In this document: one piece after another, positions 1 through 4,799 of the stretch | How positions within the stretch are numbered: position 1 is the first letter of the stretch | How the letters are laid out: each line of letters opens with the position of its first letter | Assembly: GCA_015067125.1 (NCBI GenBank) | Contig: SVNB01000084.1 | Span: 1 to 7,810, forward strand | From: Oscillospiraceae bacterium | Lineage (GTDB): Bacteria; Bacillota; Clostridia; Oscillospirales; Ruminococcaceae | Direction: 5' to 3' | Length of the DNA stretch: 7,810 nt | Notes under the pieces: generated by a model | Databases searched by the model: none | Told to the model about the DNA's origin: nothing | The model's input: the letters and a program-made list of their open reading frames with translations, nothing else | Translations under genes and position numbers: made by a program

Positions 1-54
1 CGCCCATTTCCGGACGGCTCTCTGCGGTTTTTTCAGGGGAATGTGGCGAAGCAT
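1..54 (-). CDS. Possible start of the gene downstream of noc (partial)
   Basis: An ATG at 52-54 on the minus strand opens a frame that stays open to the window edge (18 codons, beginning MLRHIPLKKPQRAVRKWA). It lies 12 nt past the noc stop codon. A weak GGAAG lies upstream at a plausible distance. The basic N-terminus would suit the cytoplasmic lead of a membrane protein, but 18 residues identify nothing. It could equally be noncoding DNA after noc. Confidence 0.25.
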   Translation of the reverse strand, partial: MLRHIPLKKPQRAVRKWA

Positions 55-66
55 TTTTGCTTCCGT

Positions 67-930
67 TTATATAACTGACGGCGTGCATGCGGAACACACC
101 GGAGCAGCACTCTCTTCTGCCGGCAGTGCGGCAGTTTTATAGGCCTTGCTTTTTGGCACAGAAACGGAATAAACAATGCTTTCCTCATTTTCCGTAACGG
201 TGCTCACGGCGCAAAGGCCCGCGCAGTTCATAACTTCAACTGCGTGCTCAAAAGTATTTATAAAAATTCTCATATCCTTAATAAGATATTTTGGTGCGGA
301 GCGTTTTGGTTTCTTTTTCAAAAGACCTTTTATGTATTTTTCCGTTTCCGGAACGTTAAGCTGTTTTTCCGCAATATGCTTTGCGGCGGCGATTCTCTCC
401 TCTTCTGTTTTAAGTCGCAAAAGTTCCCTTGCGTGTCTTTCGGTAAATCCGGCTTTTTCCGCCGTTTCCCTCACCGGCTTTTCCAGCTTTAAAAGCCGCA
501 GCTTGTTAGAAAGGCTCGAAGGCGCAATTCCCAGACGCTTCGCGGCGTCTTCTTTAGAAACTTTCCATAAAAGCACAAGCTTTGCCATGGCTTCCGCCTC
601 GTCAAACGGAGAAAGATCCCTGCGCTGCAGATTTTCTATCAGCGCCCACACTGCAGAATCCTCGTCGCCTATATCATAAACAATGGCTTCTATTTTTTGC
701 CTGCCCAGCAGTTTACAGGCGCGCAGCCTTCTTTCCCCTGCAATAAGTTCGTATCCGCCTTTTGTTTTTCTTACCGCAATGGGCTGAATAAGCCCGTTTT
801 CCGCAATGCTTTCCGCCAAATCGGCAAGCTCTTTTTCATCAAATTTTCGCCGGGGCTGAAAAGGATTCGGCTCTATAAATCCAACGGCAATGCTTTCCAC
901 CGTTTTCTGCTTTTTAAAAAAATCCGGCAT
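67..930 (-). CDS. noc: Nucleoid occlusion protein Noc (ParB-family, CTP-dependent DNA clamp)
   Basis: Noc binds specific chromosomal sites, spreads as a CTP-fuelled clamp, and keeps the division septum away from the nucleoid at the membrane. From the chosen start the protein has 287 residues. It begins MPDFFKKQK, a short FF-bearing N-terminus like the amphipathic membrane-targeting segment of Bacillus Noc. The ParB N-domain follows, with PNPFQPRR near 21-28, the CTP-box motif GERRLRAC at 65-72 and ENLQRRDLSP at 99-108. A helix-turn-helix lies around 126-148, then TERHAREL. The C-domain motif DMRIFINTFEHAV at 219-231 resembles Noc rather than Spo0J. An ATG 39 nt upstream (969) lacks a ribosome site, while the ATG at 930 has GGAGG 8 nt before it. 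A tail of about 25 residues rich in Ala, Ser and Cys extends past the usual end. The rsmG-noc order is ancestral in Firmicutes but is interrupted here. Spo0J/ParB is the alternative, less likely from the N- and C-termini and the neighbours. Confidence 0.9.
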   Translation of the reverse strand: MPDFFKKQKTVESIAVGFIEPNPFQPRRKFDEKELADLAESIAENGLIQPIAVRKTKGGYELIAGERRLRACKLLGRQKIEAIVYDIGDEDSAVWALIENLQRRDLSPFDEAEAMAKLVLLWKVSKEDAAKRLGIAPSSLSNKLRLLKLEKPVRETAEKAGFTERHARELLRLKTEEERIAAAKHIAEKQLNVPETEKYIKGLLKKKPKRSAPKYLIKDMRIFINTFEHAVEVMNCAGLCAVSTVTENEESIVYSVSVPKSKAYKTAALPAEESAAPVCSACTPSVI

Positions 931-938
931 GCTCATCG

Positions 939-943
939 CCTCC
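939..943 (-). promoter_or_regulatory. Ribosome binding site that sets the noc start
   Basis: The minus strand reads GGAGG here, 8 nt before the ATG at 930 and only 2 nt before another ATG at 936. The upstream ATG at 969 has no purine-rich site before it. This favours the start at 930. Confidence 0.7.
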
Positions 944-1134
944 GGATTTATCCTACCATATTTTTCCATTTAATGCCAGCACTTTTCGCCGCAAAATCCC
1001 CTTTAATACAATATATAAATACACCCTTCGCCAAATCGCAGATCGAAGTTTCTTTTAACAAAAAGAACCCTGTCGCCTTTTGCGAAAAGTTTTATGCATA
1101 TCCGGAATATTTATTGTTTTTCGATAAATTTTTA

Positions 1135-1163
1135 TTGACTTTAGGAAATAATAGTGCTATTTT
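1135..1163 (+). promoter_or_regulatory. Predicted sigma-A promoter, extended -10, facing the DUF2975 operon
   Basis: The sequence reads TTGACT (1135-1140), a 17 nt spacer ending in TGC, and TATTTT (1158-1163). This gives a TGn extended -10 with near-consensus elements. A second TATAAT overlaps at 1163-1168 but would be 22 nt from the -35. The promoter points away from noc and toward the plus-strand genes. The first confident gene starts about 480 nt downstream, so the transcript would have a long leader. Confidence 0.6.
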
Positions 1164-1327
1164 ATAATCAAAGATTATCCACTGCCGTAGAAGATATCAT
1201 CATTCTGCAAACACAACCGAGCAAACGATGTAAAATGAAAACCGTTGCCGACCCCGAGCGGCGACGGTGGAGATTCGGAATCACAATGCGTCCGGTGGTG
1301 CCGCTGTCCCCTTGATAGGGAGGAAAT

Positions 1328-1402
1328 ATGGGGTCCCCGAAAAACGTAGTTTTTTGGGGAGAGGAGCGGCAACGAAGCGACTTTGGCGTTTTATTTTTAT
1401 AA
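1328..1402 (+). CDS. Possible 24-residue leader peptide
   Basis: A short frame starts at an ATG (1328) preceded by AGGGAGG at 1317-1323, 4 nt away. It encodes MGSPKNVVFWGEERQRSDFG followed by VLFL and TAA. It sits between the predicted promoter and the DUF2975 gene and covers the strong hairpin at 1334-1360 and half of the next one. The good ribosome site is the only support. Purine-rich sites arise often in this GG-rich DNA, so chance is quite possible. I know no family for it. Confidence 0.2.
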   Translation: MGSPKNVVFWGEERQRSDFGVLFL

Positions 1403-1607
1403 AACACCAATAAGCGGAGTTTGCCACGACGAGCGGGAGCAACGCAGGGGTAGAAAGGCGTTTCTTTGGCGGGTACCGCCGTTTCTTTGCGCCAGTCAAA
1501 GAAATGGGGGTACATTATTAAAACAATCTCTCGGTCACGCCCCTTTTCTGACGGGCGTGCCAACCCTTTCAGGCAAAGGAGCCTGCGCTCCGCATTCTTA
1601 AAAATCC

Positions 1608-1633
1608 CCTTCCCCTTTTGGGAAGGCTGTTTT
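1608..1633 (+). terminator. Terminator-like hairpin just before the DUF2975 ribosome site
   Basis: CCTTCCC (1608-1614) pairs with GGGAAGG (1620-1626) around a CTTTT loop and is followed by CTGTTTT. It ends about 7 nt before the AGGAGG of the next gene. In this place it could act as an attenuator of the transcript from the 1135 promoter. The T-tract is short and interrupted, so its strength is uncertain. Confidence 0.4.
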
Positions 1634-1651
1634 AAAAAAGGAGGTCATTTT

Positions 1652-2134
1652 ATGACACAGCAAAATCTTTCCAAATGGCTTAAAGCAATAATCATCGGCA
1701 CCGGAATATTCGGCCTTGTGGTTTTCGGCCTGCTTGTTCCTTCTTACGGTGCAAGCCTTCGCAGCATTTATCCGGAATTTTCCAACCGCTATTGGCCCTG
1801 GCTTGTTTTTCTTTGGCTTTGTGCCCTGCCCTGCTTTGCTTCTCTTTTCTTTGGCTGGAAGATTGCTTCCAACATCGGCGCGGATAACTCCTTCAGCTTT
1901 GAAAACGCAAGACTTTTCAAAATAATTTCCGGCCTTGCGGCGGCAGATTCCGCCTTTTTTCTCATAGGCAACTGGGCACTGGTTTTTATGAATATGAGCC
2001 ACCCGGGCATCGCCCTTATTTTTGCAAGCCTTGTTACCTTTGTGGGCATTGCGGTTTCTGTGGTATGCGCCGCGCTTTCTCACCTGGTGTATAAATCCGC
2101 GGTGATGAAAAGCGAAAGCGATCTTACCATATAA
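1652..2134 (+). CDS. DUF2975 family membrane protein (YoaS-like)
   Basis: This 160-residue protein has four predicted membrane segments near residues 12-32, 48-68, 91-113 and 117-145, and a short charged tail. The loop GWKIASNIGADNSFSFENA (68-86), followed by LFKIISGLAAADS, fits the DUF2975 family. Members are small integral membrane proteins of unknown biochemical role. They are very often encoded next to a small XRE regulator, as here and as with yoaS-yozG in Bacillus subtilis. The frame is open further upstream, but ATG 1652 has an excellent AGGAGG at 1640-1645 and starts with a typical cytoplasmic lead (MTQQNLSKWLK). The next gene begins 14 nt after the stop, so the two are probably cotranscribed. 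A sensing role for the membrane protein is plausible but unproven. Confidence 0.85.
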   Translation: MTQQNLSKWLKAIIIGTGIFGLVVFGLLVPSYGASLRSIYPEFSNRYWPWLVFLWLCALPCFASLFFGWKIASNIGADNSFSFENARLFKIISGLAAADSAFFLIGNWALVFMNMSHPGIALIFASLVTFVGIAVSVVCAALSHLVYKSAVMKSESDLTI

Positions 2135-2148
2135 GGAGGGGCATTTTT

Positions 2149-2358
2149 ATGGCAATAGAAGTAAATCTGGACGTTATGCTCGCAAAACGCAAAATGAGCA
2201 TGACCGAACTTTCCGAAAAAGTGGGCATCACCATGGCAAATCTCTCTATTCTTAAAACCGGCAAGGCAAAAGCCGTGCGTTTTTCCACCCTCGAAGCCAT
2301 CTGCCGCGTTCTGGAATGCCAGCCCGGAGATATCCTTTCCTATAAAGAAGAAAACTAA
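2149..2358 (+). CDS. Small XRE/Cro-type transcriptional regulator (YozG-like)
   Basis: This 69-residue protein is almost entirely one helix-turn-helix domain. It reads MAIEVNLDVMLAKRKMSMTE, then a first DNA-binding helix around LSEKVG (21-26) and a recognition helix around ITMANLSILKTGKAKA (27-42). It closes with FSTLEAICRVLECQPGDIL (45-63), the usual end of this family. There is no sensor or oligomerisation domain. AAGGAGG ends 9 nt before the ATG. It lies in one operon with the DUF2975 gene, and such regulators usually control their own operon. No operator could be picked out by eye. Confidence 0.9.
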   Translation: MAIEVNLDVMLAKRKMSMTELSEKVGITMANLSILKTGKAKAVRFSTLEAICRVLECQPGDILSYKEEN

Positions 2359-2420
2359 AAGTCAAAAATCCTGTTCCAATATAACGTCGGATATTATCCT
2401 CCCGTTTGCCGATGTTTCAA

Positions 2421-2469
2421 CCTCCTCGGAGAAGGAGGTGTCTGCGAAGCAGACGGAAGAGGGATAACC
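2421..2469 (+). repeat. Two-hairpin module, copy P1
   Basis: Stem 1 is CCTCC/GGAGG, slightly imperfect. Stem 2 is GTCTGC-GAA-GCAGAC. The module ends in the GAGGGATAACC tail. The closest relative in the window is P6 (4478-4526). Confidence 0.75.
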
Positions 2470-2523
2470 ACGAACCCGGAGGGTTAGCCTTCATTTAGGC
2501 AAGGAAGCCGAATTACCCACCGT

Positions 2524-2547
2524 AGGGAACGCTGTCCTCAGCGTTCC
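2524..2547 (+). repeat. TAGGG-head hairpin, copy H1
   Basis: TAGG leads into the perfect stem GGAACGCTG (2526-2534) / CAGCGTTCC (2539-2547) with loop TCCT. Confidence 0.7.
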
Positions 2548-2553
2548 GTTCAG

Positions 2554-2608
2554 CCTTCCCAGAGGGGAAGGGGGACCGCCGCTTGCGGCGGTGGATGAGG
2601 GATAACCA
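2554..2608 (+). repeat. Two-hairpin module, copy P2
   Basis: Stem 1 is CCTTCCC-AGAG-GGGAAGG. Stem 2 is ACCGCCGC/GCGGCGGT, unrelated in sequence to the stem 2 of other copies but still fully paired. The tail is GGATGAGGGATAACC. Confidence 0.75.
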
Positions 2609-2624
2609 AGAACCCGGAGGGCAA

Positions 2625-2669
2625 CCTCCCTCTGATGAGGTAGGTGTCACCGCAGGTGACGGAGGGAGA
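2625..2669 (+). repeat. Two-hairpin module, copy P3
   Basis: Stem 1 is CCTCCCTC-TGAT-GAGGTAGG with one mismatch. Its twin P7 is perfectly paired there. Stem 2 is GTCACC-GCA-GGTGAC. The tail is GGAGGGAG. Confidence 0.75.
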
Positions 2670-2722
2670 GAAATCCTATCCTATTAAATTCAGCCGGTAA
2701 ATTATAAAAGAATCCCCCAGTC

Positions 2723-2778
2723 TTTTTTAACCGCAAGCGGTTAAAAAATCCAGCCCCCTTTAGGCAAGGGGGCCTTTT
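2723..2778 (+). terminator. Double hairpin with terminator character
   Basis: TTTTTTAACCG pairs with CGGTTAAAAAA around CAAG (2723-2748). A second hairpin, GCCCCCTT/AAGGGGGC (2753-2760 with 2766-2773), is followed by CTTTT. Either could stop plus-strand transcripts from the DUF2975/XRE genes, and the first is symmetric and could act both ways. It lies about 365 nt past the XRE stop, so it may be carried here by duplication rather than be the native terminator. Confidence 0.5.
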
Positions 2779-2861
2779 CTGGCGGCCACGCAGCGCCACC
2801 CTGCAGCATTCCAATAAAATACATCGAATTTTCTCAATTCTTTTGGGAAAGGAGTCATTCA

Positions 2862-3311
2862 ATGCGGACCATTATAAATATATTTACAATTCTGCTTGCG
2901 TTTATCTGCGGAATTTTCTCCGCGCTTTTTAATTTTCTTTTTCCCGATGTTTCCGTTCAGAAAATCCGCGAAAATCTTGATATGCACATAAAACCCTATT
3001 ACGTGGAATATCACGAGGATAACCGCGGCTGGTTCGGCGACGGCGAAGAAATCATAATTTTCACCCCAAATCCGGAGCAAGCCGAAAAAATCAAATCCGA
3101 ATGGAACAAAACCCCTGTTAATTCCCGAATTTACTCTTTAATTTTTTCAAAAACGGAGTATAATGGACTTGAACTCGCAAAGCATATTCCAAACGCAAAG
3201 GGTTATTGGTTCTATAAAAACCGCAGCGAATCCGCAAGCGGCCATTCCCAAAATTTCTCCTTTGCCCTTTATGACGGCGAGCACGTTTATTATTATGAAC
3301 TTGATACCTGA
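2862..3311 (+). CDS. Membrane-anchored protein of unknown function
   Basis: This 149-residue protein has one N-terminal hydrophobic segment (about 4-27, no lipobox seen), so it is probably anchored or exported with the rest outside the cell. The outer domain contains RGWFGDGEEIIIF near 55-67, then a region with a conserved-looking W (EWNKTPVNSRIYSL), and ends SFALYDGEHVYYYELDT. I recall short Clostridia proteins with the same GxHGDG-like start, WKKLP-like middle and YYYELDT-like end, but the family has no known function. AAAGGAG lies 7 nt before the ATG. The next gene starts 14 nt after the stop, so the two are likely cotranscribed. Both are flanked by the direct repeat R1. Confidence 0.8.
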   Translation: MRTIINIFTILLAFICGIFSALFNFLFPDVSVQKIRENLDMHIKPYYVEYHEDNRGWFGDGEEIIIFTPNPEQAEKIKSEWNKTPVNSRIYSLIFSKTEYNGLELAKHIPNAKGYWFYKNRSESASGHSQNFSFALYDGEHVYYYELDT

Positions 3312-3325
3312 ACGGAGCTGATATT

Positions 3326-3739
3326 ATGATAACCTGGCTTGCAATGTTTTTGCAGAAAACCGAAGGCGCAAACCTTTTTCTTGCGGTAATATGCGTTATG
3401 TGGGTGCTTTATTGCGGATTTTTCCTTGCCGTAAAAGCCAACCGCAGCAAAAAAAATATAAAAACCGCCGCTATCGCCGGTCTTGTGGCAACGCTTATCA
3501 GCGATATTGTGTGGTTCTTCAAATTTTTTGATAACCTTGAATACCGCAATCCGGGCGCTTCCGGCGTGGCGTGGCTTGTGCTTCTGCCCATTCTGATGTT
3601 CCTGACCGTTATGGTTTTAAGCTATATCAACGCAAGCCGTTACGAATTTGATAAGAAAAAGCGCGAAAAAGAAGCCGCCAAGCAAAAAAAGAAAGAAAAA
3701 CGCCGCAAAAAATACGAACAGTCCGAAGATAACCAATAA
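3326..3739 (+). CDS. Small three-helix membrane protein of unknown function
   Basis: This 137-residue protein has predicted membrane segments near 16-37, 46-67 and 80-101. They are followed by a strongly charged tail (104-137) of mostly Lys, Glu and Arg that is probably helical and cytoplasmic. GGAG lies 8 nt before the ATG. It is the second gene of a two-gene unit with 2862-3311, and a hairpin terminator follows at 3764-3790. I recognise no family. A role alongside the anchored protein upstream is only suggested by position. Confidence 0.75.
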   Translation: MITWLAMFLQKTEGANLFLAVICVMWVLYCGFFLAVKANRSKKNIKTAAIAGLVATLISDIVWFFKFFDNLEYRNPGASGVAWLVLLPILMFLTVMVLSYINASRYEFDKKKREKEAAKQKKKEKRRKKYEQSEDNQ

Positions 3740-3759
3740 CAAAAAGCTTAAATTTTAAA

Positions 3760-3785
3760 GTAGGGGCGGCCCTGTGTGGCCGCCC
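3760..3785 (+). repeat. 26 bp inverted repeat, left arm
   Basis: It is perfectly complementary to 4700-4725. The arm starts GTAGGGGCGG and is itself a hairpin (GGGCGGCC/GGCCGCCC, loop CTGTGT). Because flank and loop also match, the pair is two copies of one element in opposite orientation. Confidence 0.85.
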
Positions 3786-3790
3786 TTTTT
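3764..3790 (+). terminator. Rho-independent terminator after the two-gene cassette
   Basis: GGGCGGCC (3764-3771) pairs with GGCCGCCC (3778-3785) around CTGTGT and is followed directly by TTTTT. It lies 25 nt after the 3739 stop codon. The hairpin belongs to the TAGGG-head repeat family, so a mobile repeat appears to serve as the terminator here. Confidence 0.7.
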
Positions 3791-3802
3791 CCGTGCCACC
3801 AT

Positions 3803-3824
3803 AGGGAACGGTCCTGACCGTTCC
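3803..3824 (+). repeat. TAGGG-head hairpin, copy H2
   Basis: The perfect 9 bp stem GGAACGGTC (3805-3813) / GACCGTTCC (3816-3824) follows an ATAGG head. Confidence 0.7.
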
Positions 3825-3840
3825 GCAAAAACAACCGAAT

Positions 3841-3935
3841 TACCGTAGGACGGGGGTACCCCAAGGGCATTTCTTCGTGCTTCGCACTCAGGGCACCTGC
3901 TCCCGCCGTAACCAAGCAACCCGAAGGGCAGCCTT
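3841..3935 (+). repeat. Direct repeat R3 (95 bp), left copy
   Basis: It matches 4209-4303 with two substitutions. It holds a TAGG head, the palindrome GGGGTACCCC, a GTGC-TTC-GCAC hairpin and a CCCGAAGGG linker. Confidence 0.85.
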
Positions 3936-3984
3936 CCCAGAGGGGAAGGTGGCACGCCGCAAGCGTGACGGATGAGGGATAACC
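3932..3984 (+). repeat. Two-hairpin module, copy P4
   Basis: Stem 1 is CCTTCCC-AGAG-GGGAAGG. Stem 2 is CACGC/GCGTG with loop CGCAA. The tail is GGATGAGGGATAACC. Confidence 0.75.
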
Positions 3985-4008
3985 AAGAACCCGAAGGGCA
4001 TTAAATAG

Positions 4009-4033
4009 TTGAAAATTGAAAGTGGAAAGTTGG
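4009..4033 (+). repeat. Heptad microrepeat
   Basis: TTGAAAA, TTGAAAG, TGGAAAG and TTGG follow each other as 7 bp units. The same run recurs at 4174-4198 as part of R2. Confidence 0.65.
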
Positions 4034-4095
4034 TTCGAGAATTTACCGTAGGGCGGGGGCTTTGCTCCCGCCGCAAACAAGTAACCCGGAGGGCA

Positions 4096-4224
4096 GCCTT
4101 CCCAGAGGGGAAGGTGGCACGCCGCAAGCGTGACGGATGAGGGATAACCAAGAACCCGAAGGGCATTAAATAGTTGAAAATTGAAAGTGGAAAGTTGGTT
4201 TGAGAATTTACCGTAGGGCGGGGG
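4096..4224 (+). repeat. Direct repeat R2 (129 bp), right copy
   Basis: This is the second copy of 3931-4059. Past its end it continues with the R3 sequence instead of the simple GGGGGC-TTTG-CTCCC hairpin that follows the left copy. Confidence 0.9.
4097..4149 (+). repeat. Two-hairpin module, copy P5
   Basis: It is identical to P4, as part of R2. Confidence 0.75.
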
Positions 4225-4303
4225 TACCCCAAGGGCATTTCTTCGTGCTTCGCACTCAGGGCACCTGCTCCCGCTGTAACCAAGCAACCCGAAGGGCAGC
4301 CTT
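4209..4303 (+). repeat. Direct repeat R3 (95 bp), right copy
   Basis: This is the second copy of 3841-3935, offset by 368 bp. The two substitutions are G for A in the TAGGG head and T for C near the end. Confidence 0.85.
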
Positions 4304-4333
4304 TCCTTTATGCAAGGGAACCCAAATCTCTCA

Positions 4334-4458
4334 CCGTAGGGAACACTGTCCTCAGCGTTCCGAAAAAACGGACCGTCGGGGACGACGGTCCCTACAGAAA
4401 GCCTACCTTGTGTAAAAAAGGCCAAATCGCTCACCTTAGGGAACGGTCTTGACCGTTC
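4334..4458. repeat. Cluster of three TAGGG-head hairpins
   Basis: H3 (about 4337-4361) pairs GGAACACTG with CAGCGTTCC and has one mismatch. A minus-strand copy has its CTGTAGGG head at 4389-4396 and the stem GGACCGTC/GACGGTCC (4370-4377 with 4384-4391). H4 pairs GGAACGGTC (4439-4447) with GACCGTTCC (4450-4458). Confidence 0.65.
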
Positions 4459-4477
4459 CGTTTCACCGATGTTTTTG

Positions 4478-4526
4478 CCTCCTCGGAGGAGGAGGTGTCT
4501 GCGAAGCAGACGGAGGAGGGATAACC
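4478..4526 (+). repeat. Two-hairpin module, copy P6
   Basis: Stem 1 is CCTCCTC-GGAG-GAGGAGG, perfect. Stem 2 is GTCTGC-GAA-GCAGAC. The tail is GGAGGAGGGATAACC. Confidence 0.75.
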
Positions 4527-4709
4527 AAGAACCCGGAGGGCAACCTCCCTCTGATGAGGGAGGTGTCACCGCAGGTGACGGAGGGAGAGAAATTCTATCC
4601 CATTAAATTCAGCCGGTAAATTATAAAAGAATCCCCCAGTCTTTTTTAACCGCAAGCGGTTAAAAAATCCAGTCCCCTTTAGGCAAGGCGGCCTTTTTCG
4701 GGCGGCCAC
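4520..4709 (+). repeat. Long direct repeat R1, right copy
   Basis: This is the second copy of 2601-2789. The GC-rich hairpin that looks like a terminator in the left copy is damaged here (AGTCCCCTTT against AAGGCGG). Confidence 0.85.
4544..4588 (+). repeat. Two-hairpin module, copy P7
   Basis: Stem 1 is CCTCCCTC-TGAT-GAGGGAGG, perfect. Stem 2 is GTCACC-GCA-GGTGAC. It is the R1 twin of P3. Confidence 0.75.
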
Positions 4710-4725
4710 ACAGGGCCGCCCCTAC
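4700..4725 (-). repeat. 26 bp inverted repeat, right arm
   Basis: It is the exact reverse complement of 3760-3785. On the minus strand the arm is followed by GAAAAAGG rather than a T-run, so it is not a terminator in that direction. Confidence 0.85.
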
Positions 4726-4799
4726 AACTTTTCCGTTAAACATACCGGTATTTTATAAAATAATCCCCAATCTTTTTTACCGCAAACCGTAAAAAATAA

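Larger units (their letters stand above)
1164..1651 (+). other. Structured leader or noncoding region with several strong hairpins
   Basis: No convincing gene lies in this stretch, although reading frames stay open on the minus strand. It holds a series of hairpins. One 11 bp stem runs 1334-1344 with 1350-1360. Another, at 1383-1394 with 1399-1410, has one C-A mismatch and a TTTT loop. A 5 bp stem (GGCGG/CCGCC) lies at 1468-1480, an 8 bp stem (TTTCTTTG/CAAAGAAA) at 1482-1504, and a 7 bp stem (CACGCCC/GGGCGTG) at 1536-1559. A terminator-like hairpin lies just before the DUF2975 ribosome site. The density of structure downstream of a promoter suggests a regulatory leader, a small RNA or a mobile repeat. 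I do not recognise 6S RNA, tmRNA, RNase P RNA or a riboswitch. GGTACCGC near 1472 resembles part of a T-box motif, but the rest is missing. Confidence 0.45.
2601..2789 (+). repeat. Long direct repeat R1, left copy
   Basis: This 189 bp segment matches 4520-4709 with a handful of substitutions and a one-base length difference near its end. It starts at GATAACCAAGAACCCGGAGG and covers copy P3, the terminator-like stem at 2723-2748 and part of a damaged GC-rich hairpin. The two copies flank the two-gene cassette at 2862-3739. Confidence 0.85.
2359..2861. repeat. Repeat-rich intergenic block 1
   Basis: No gene is supported in these 503 bases. The block holds three two-hairpin modules (2421-2469, 2554-2608, 2625-2669), one TAGGG-head hairpin (2524-2547), the CCCGGAGGG linker at 2476-2484 and 2613-2621, and a terminator-like segment (2723-2778). 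Its right half is a copy of 4520-4709. The last 70 bases or so hold the ribosome site of the next gene (AAAGGAG, 2848-2854). No clear promoter for that gene is visible. Confidence 0.8.
3931..4059 (+). repeat. Direct repeat R2 (129 bp), left copy
   Basis: It matches 4096-4224, 165 bp away, with one substitution (C at 4035, T at 4200). It covers module P4, an AACCAAGAACCCGAAGGGCA linker, the heptad microrepeat (4009-4033) and the next TAGGG head. Confidence 0.9.
3740..4799. repeat. Repeat-rich intergenic block 2
   Basis: These 1.06 kb hold no supportable gene. A 273-codon frame on the minus strand (3748-4569) is a by-product of the repeats, whose translation repeats itself. The block is a mosaic of four two-hairpin modules (P4-P7), several TAGGG-head hairpins, a heptad microrepeat in two copies, CCCGAAGGG or CCCGGAGGG linkers, and a sequence resembling the rsmG 3' flank. 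Near-identical subsegments are arranged as direct repeats of 129 bp and 95 bp. Confidence 0.85.

Noticed and set aside
48..63. Terminator for noc (GAAGCA/TGCTTC hairpin)
   Set aside because: The stem is 6 bp, has no T-run on the minus strand, and overlaps a possible start codon of the next gene.
1003..1034. Minus-strand promoter for noc (TTGGCG with an AT-rich -10)
   Set aside because: Candidate -10 boxes such as TTGTAT or TATTAA fit poorly or have the wrong spacing. A promoter must exist in or near 970-1134 but I cannot place it.
1461..1504. T-box antiterminator (GGTACCGC motif)
   Set aside because: Only the short core matches. There is no upstream specifier stem, and the downstream gene is not an aminoacyl-tRNA synthetase or amino-acid gene.
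1168..1563. A 131-codon minus-strand frame and its shorter overlapping companions
   Set aside because: Several frames are open at once, composition is rich in Arg, Pro and Ser with no domain, and no ribosome site precedes them. I treat the region as structured noncoding DNA. A translated search could revise this.
4458..4466. parS-like or Noc-site sequence (GTTTCAC)
   Set aside because: Only half of the palindrome is present. No full parS or Noc binding site was seen in the window.
3748..4569. A 273-codon minus-strand frame
   Set aside because: It is made of the R2 and R3 repeats, its translation repeats itself nearly word for word, and it has no ribosome site. The frame is open because of repeat composition.
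2421..4588. CRISPR array
   Set aside because: Repeats are long, varied and hairpin-forming, spacing is irregular, spacers are themselves repeated, and no cas gene is present.
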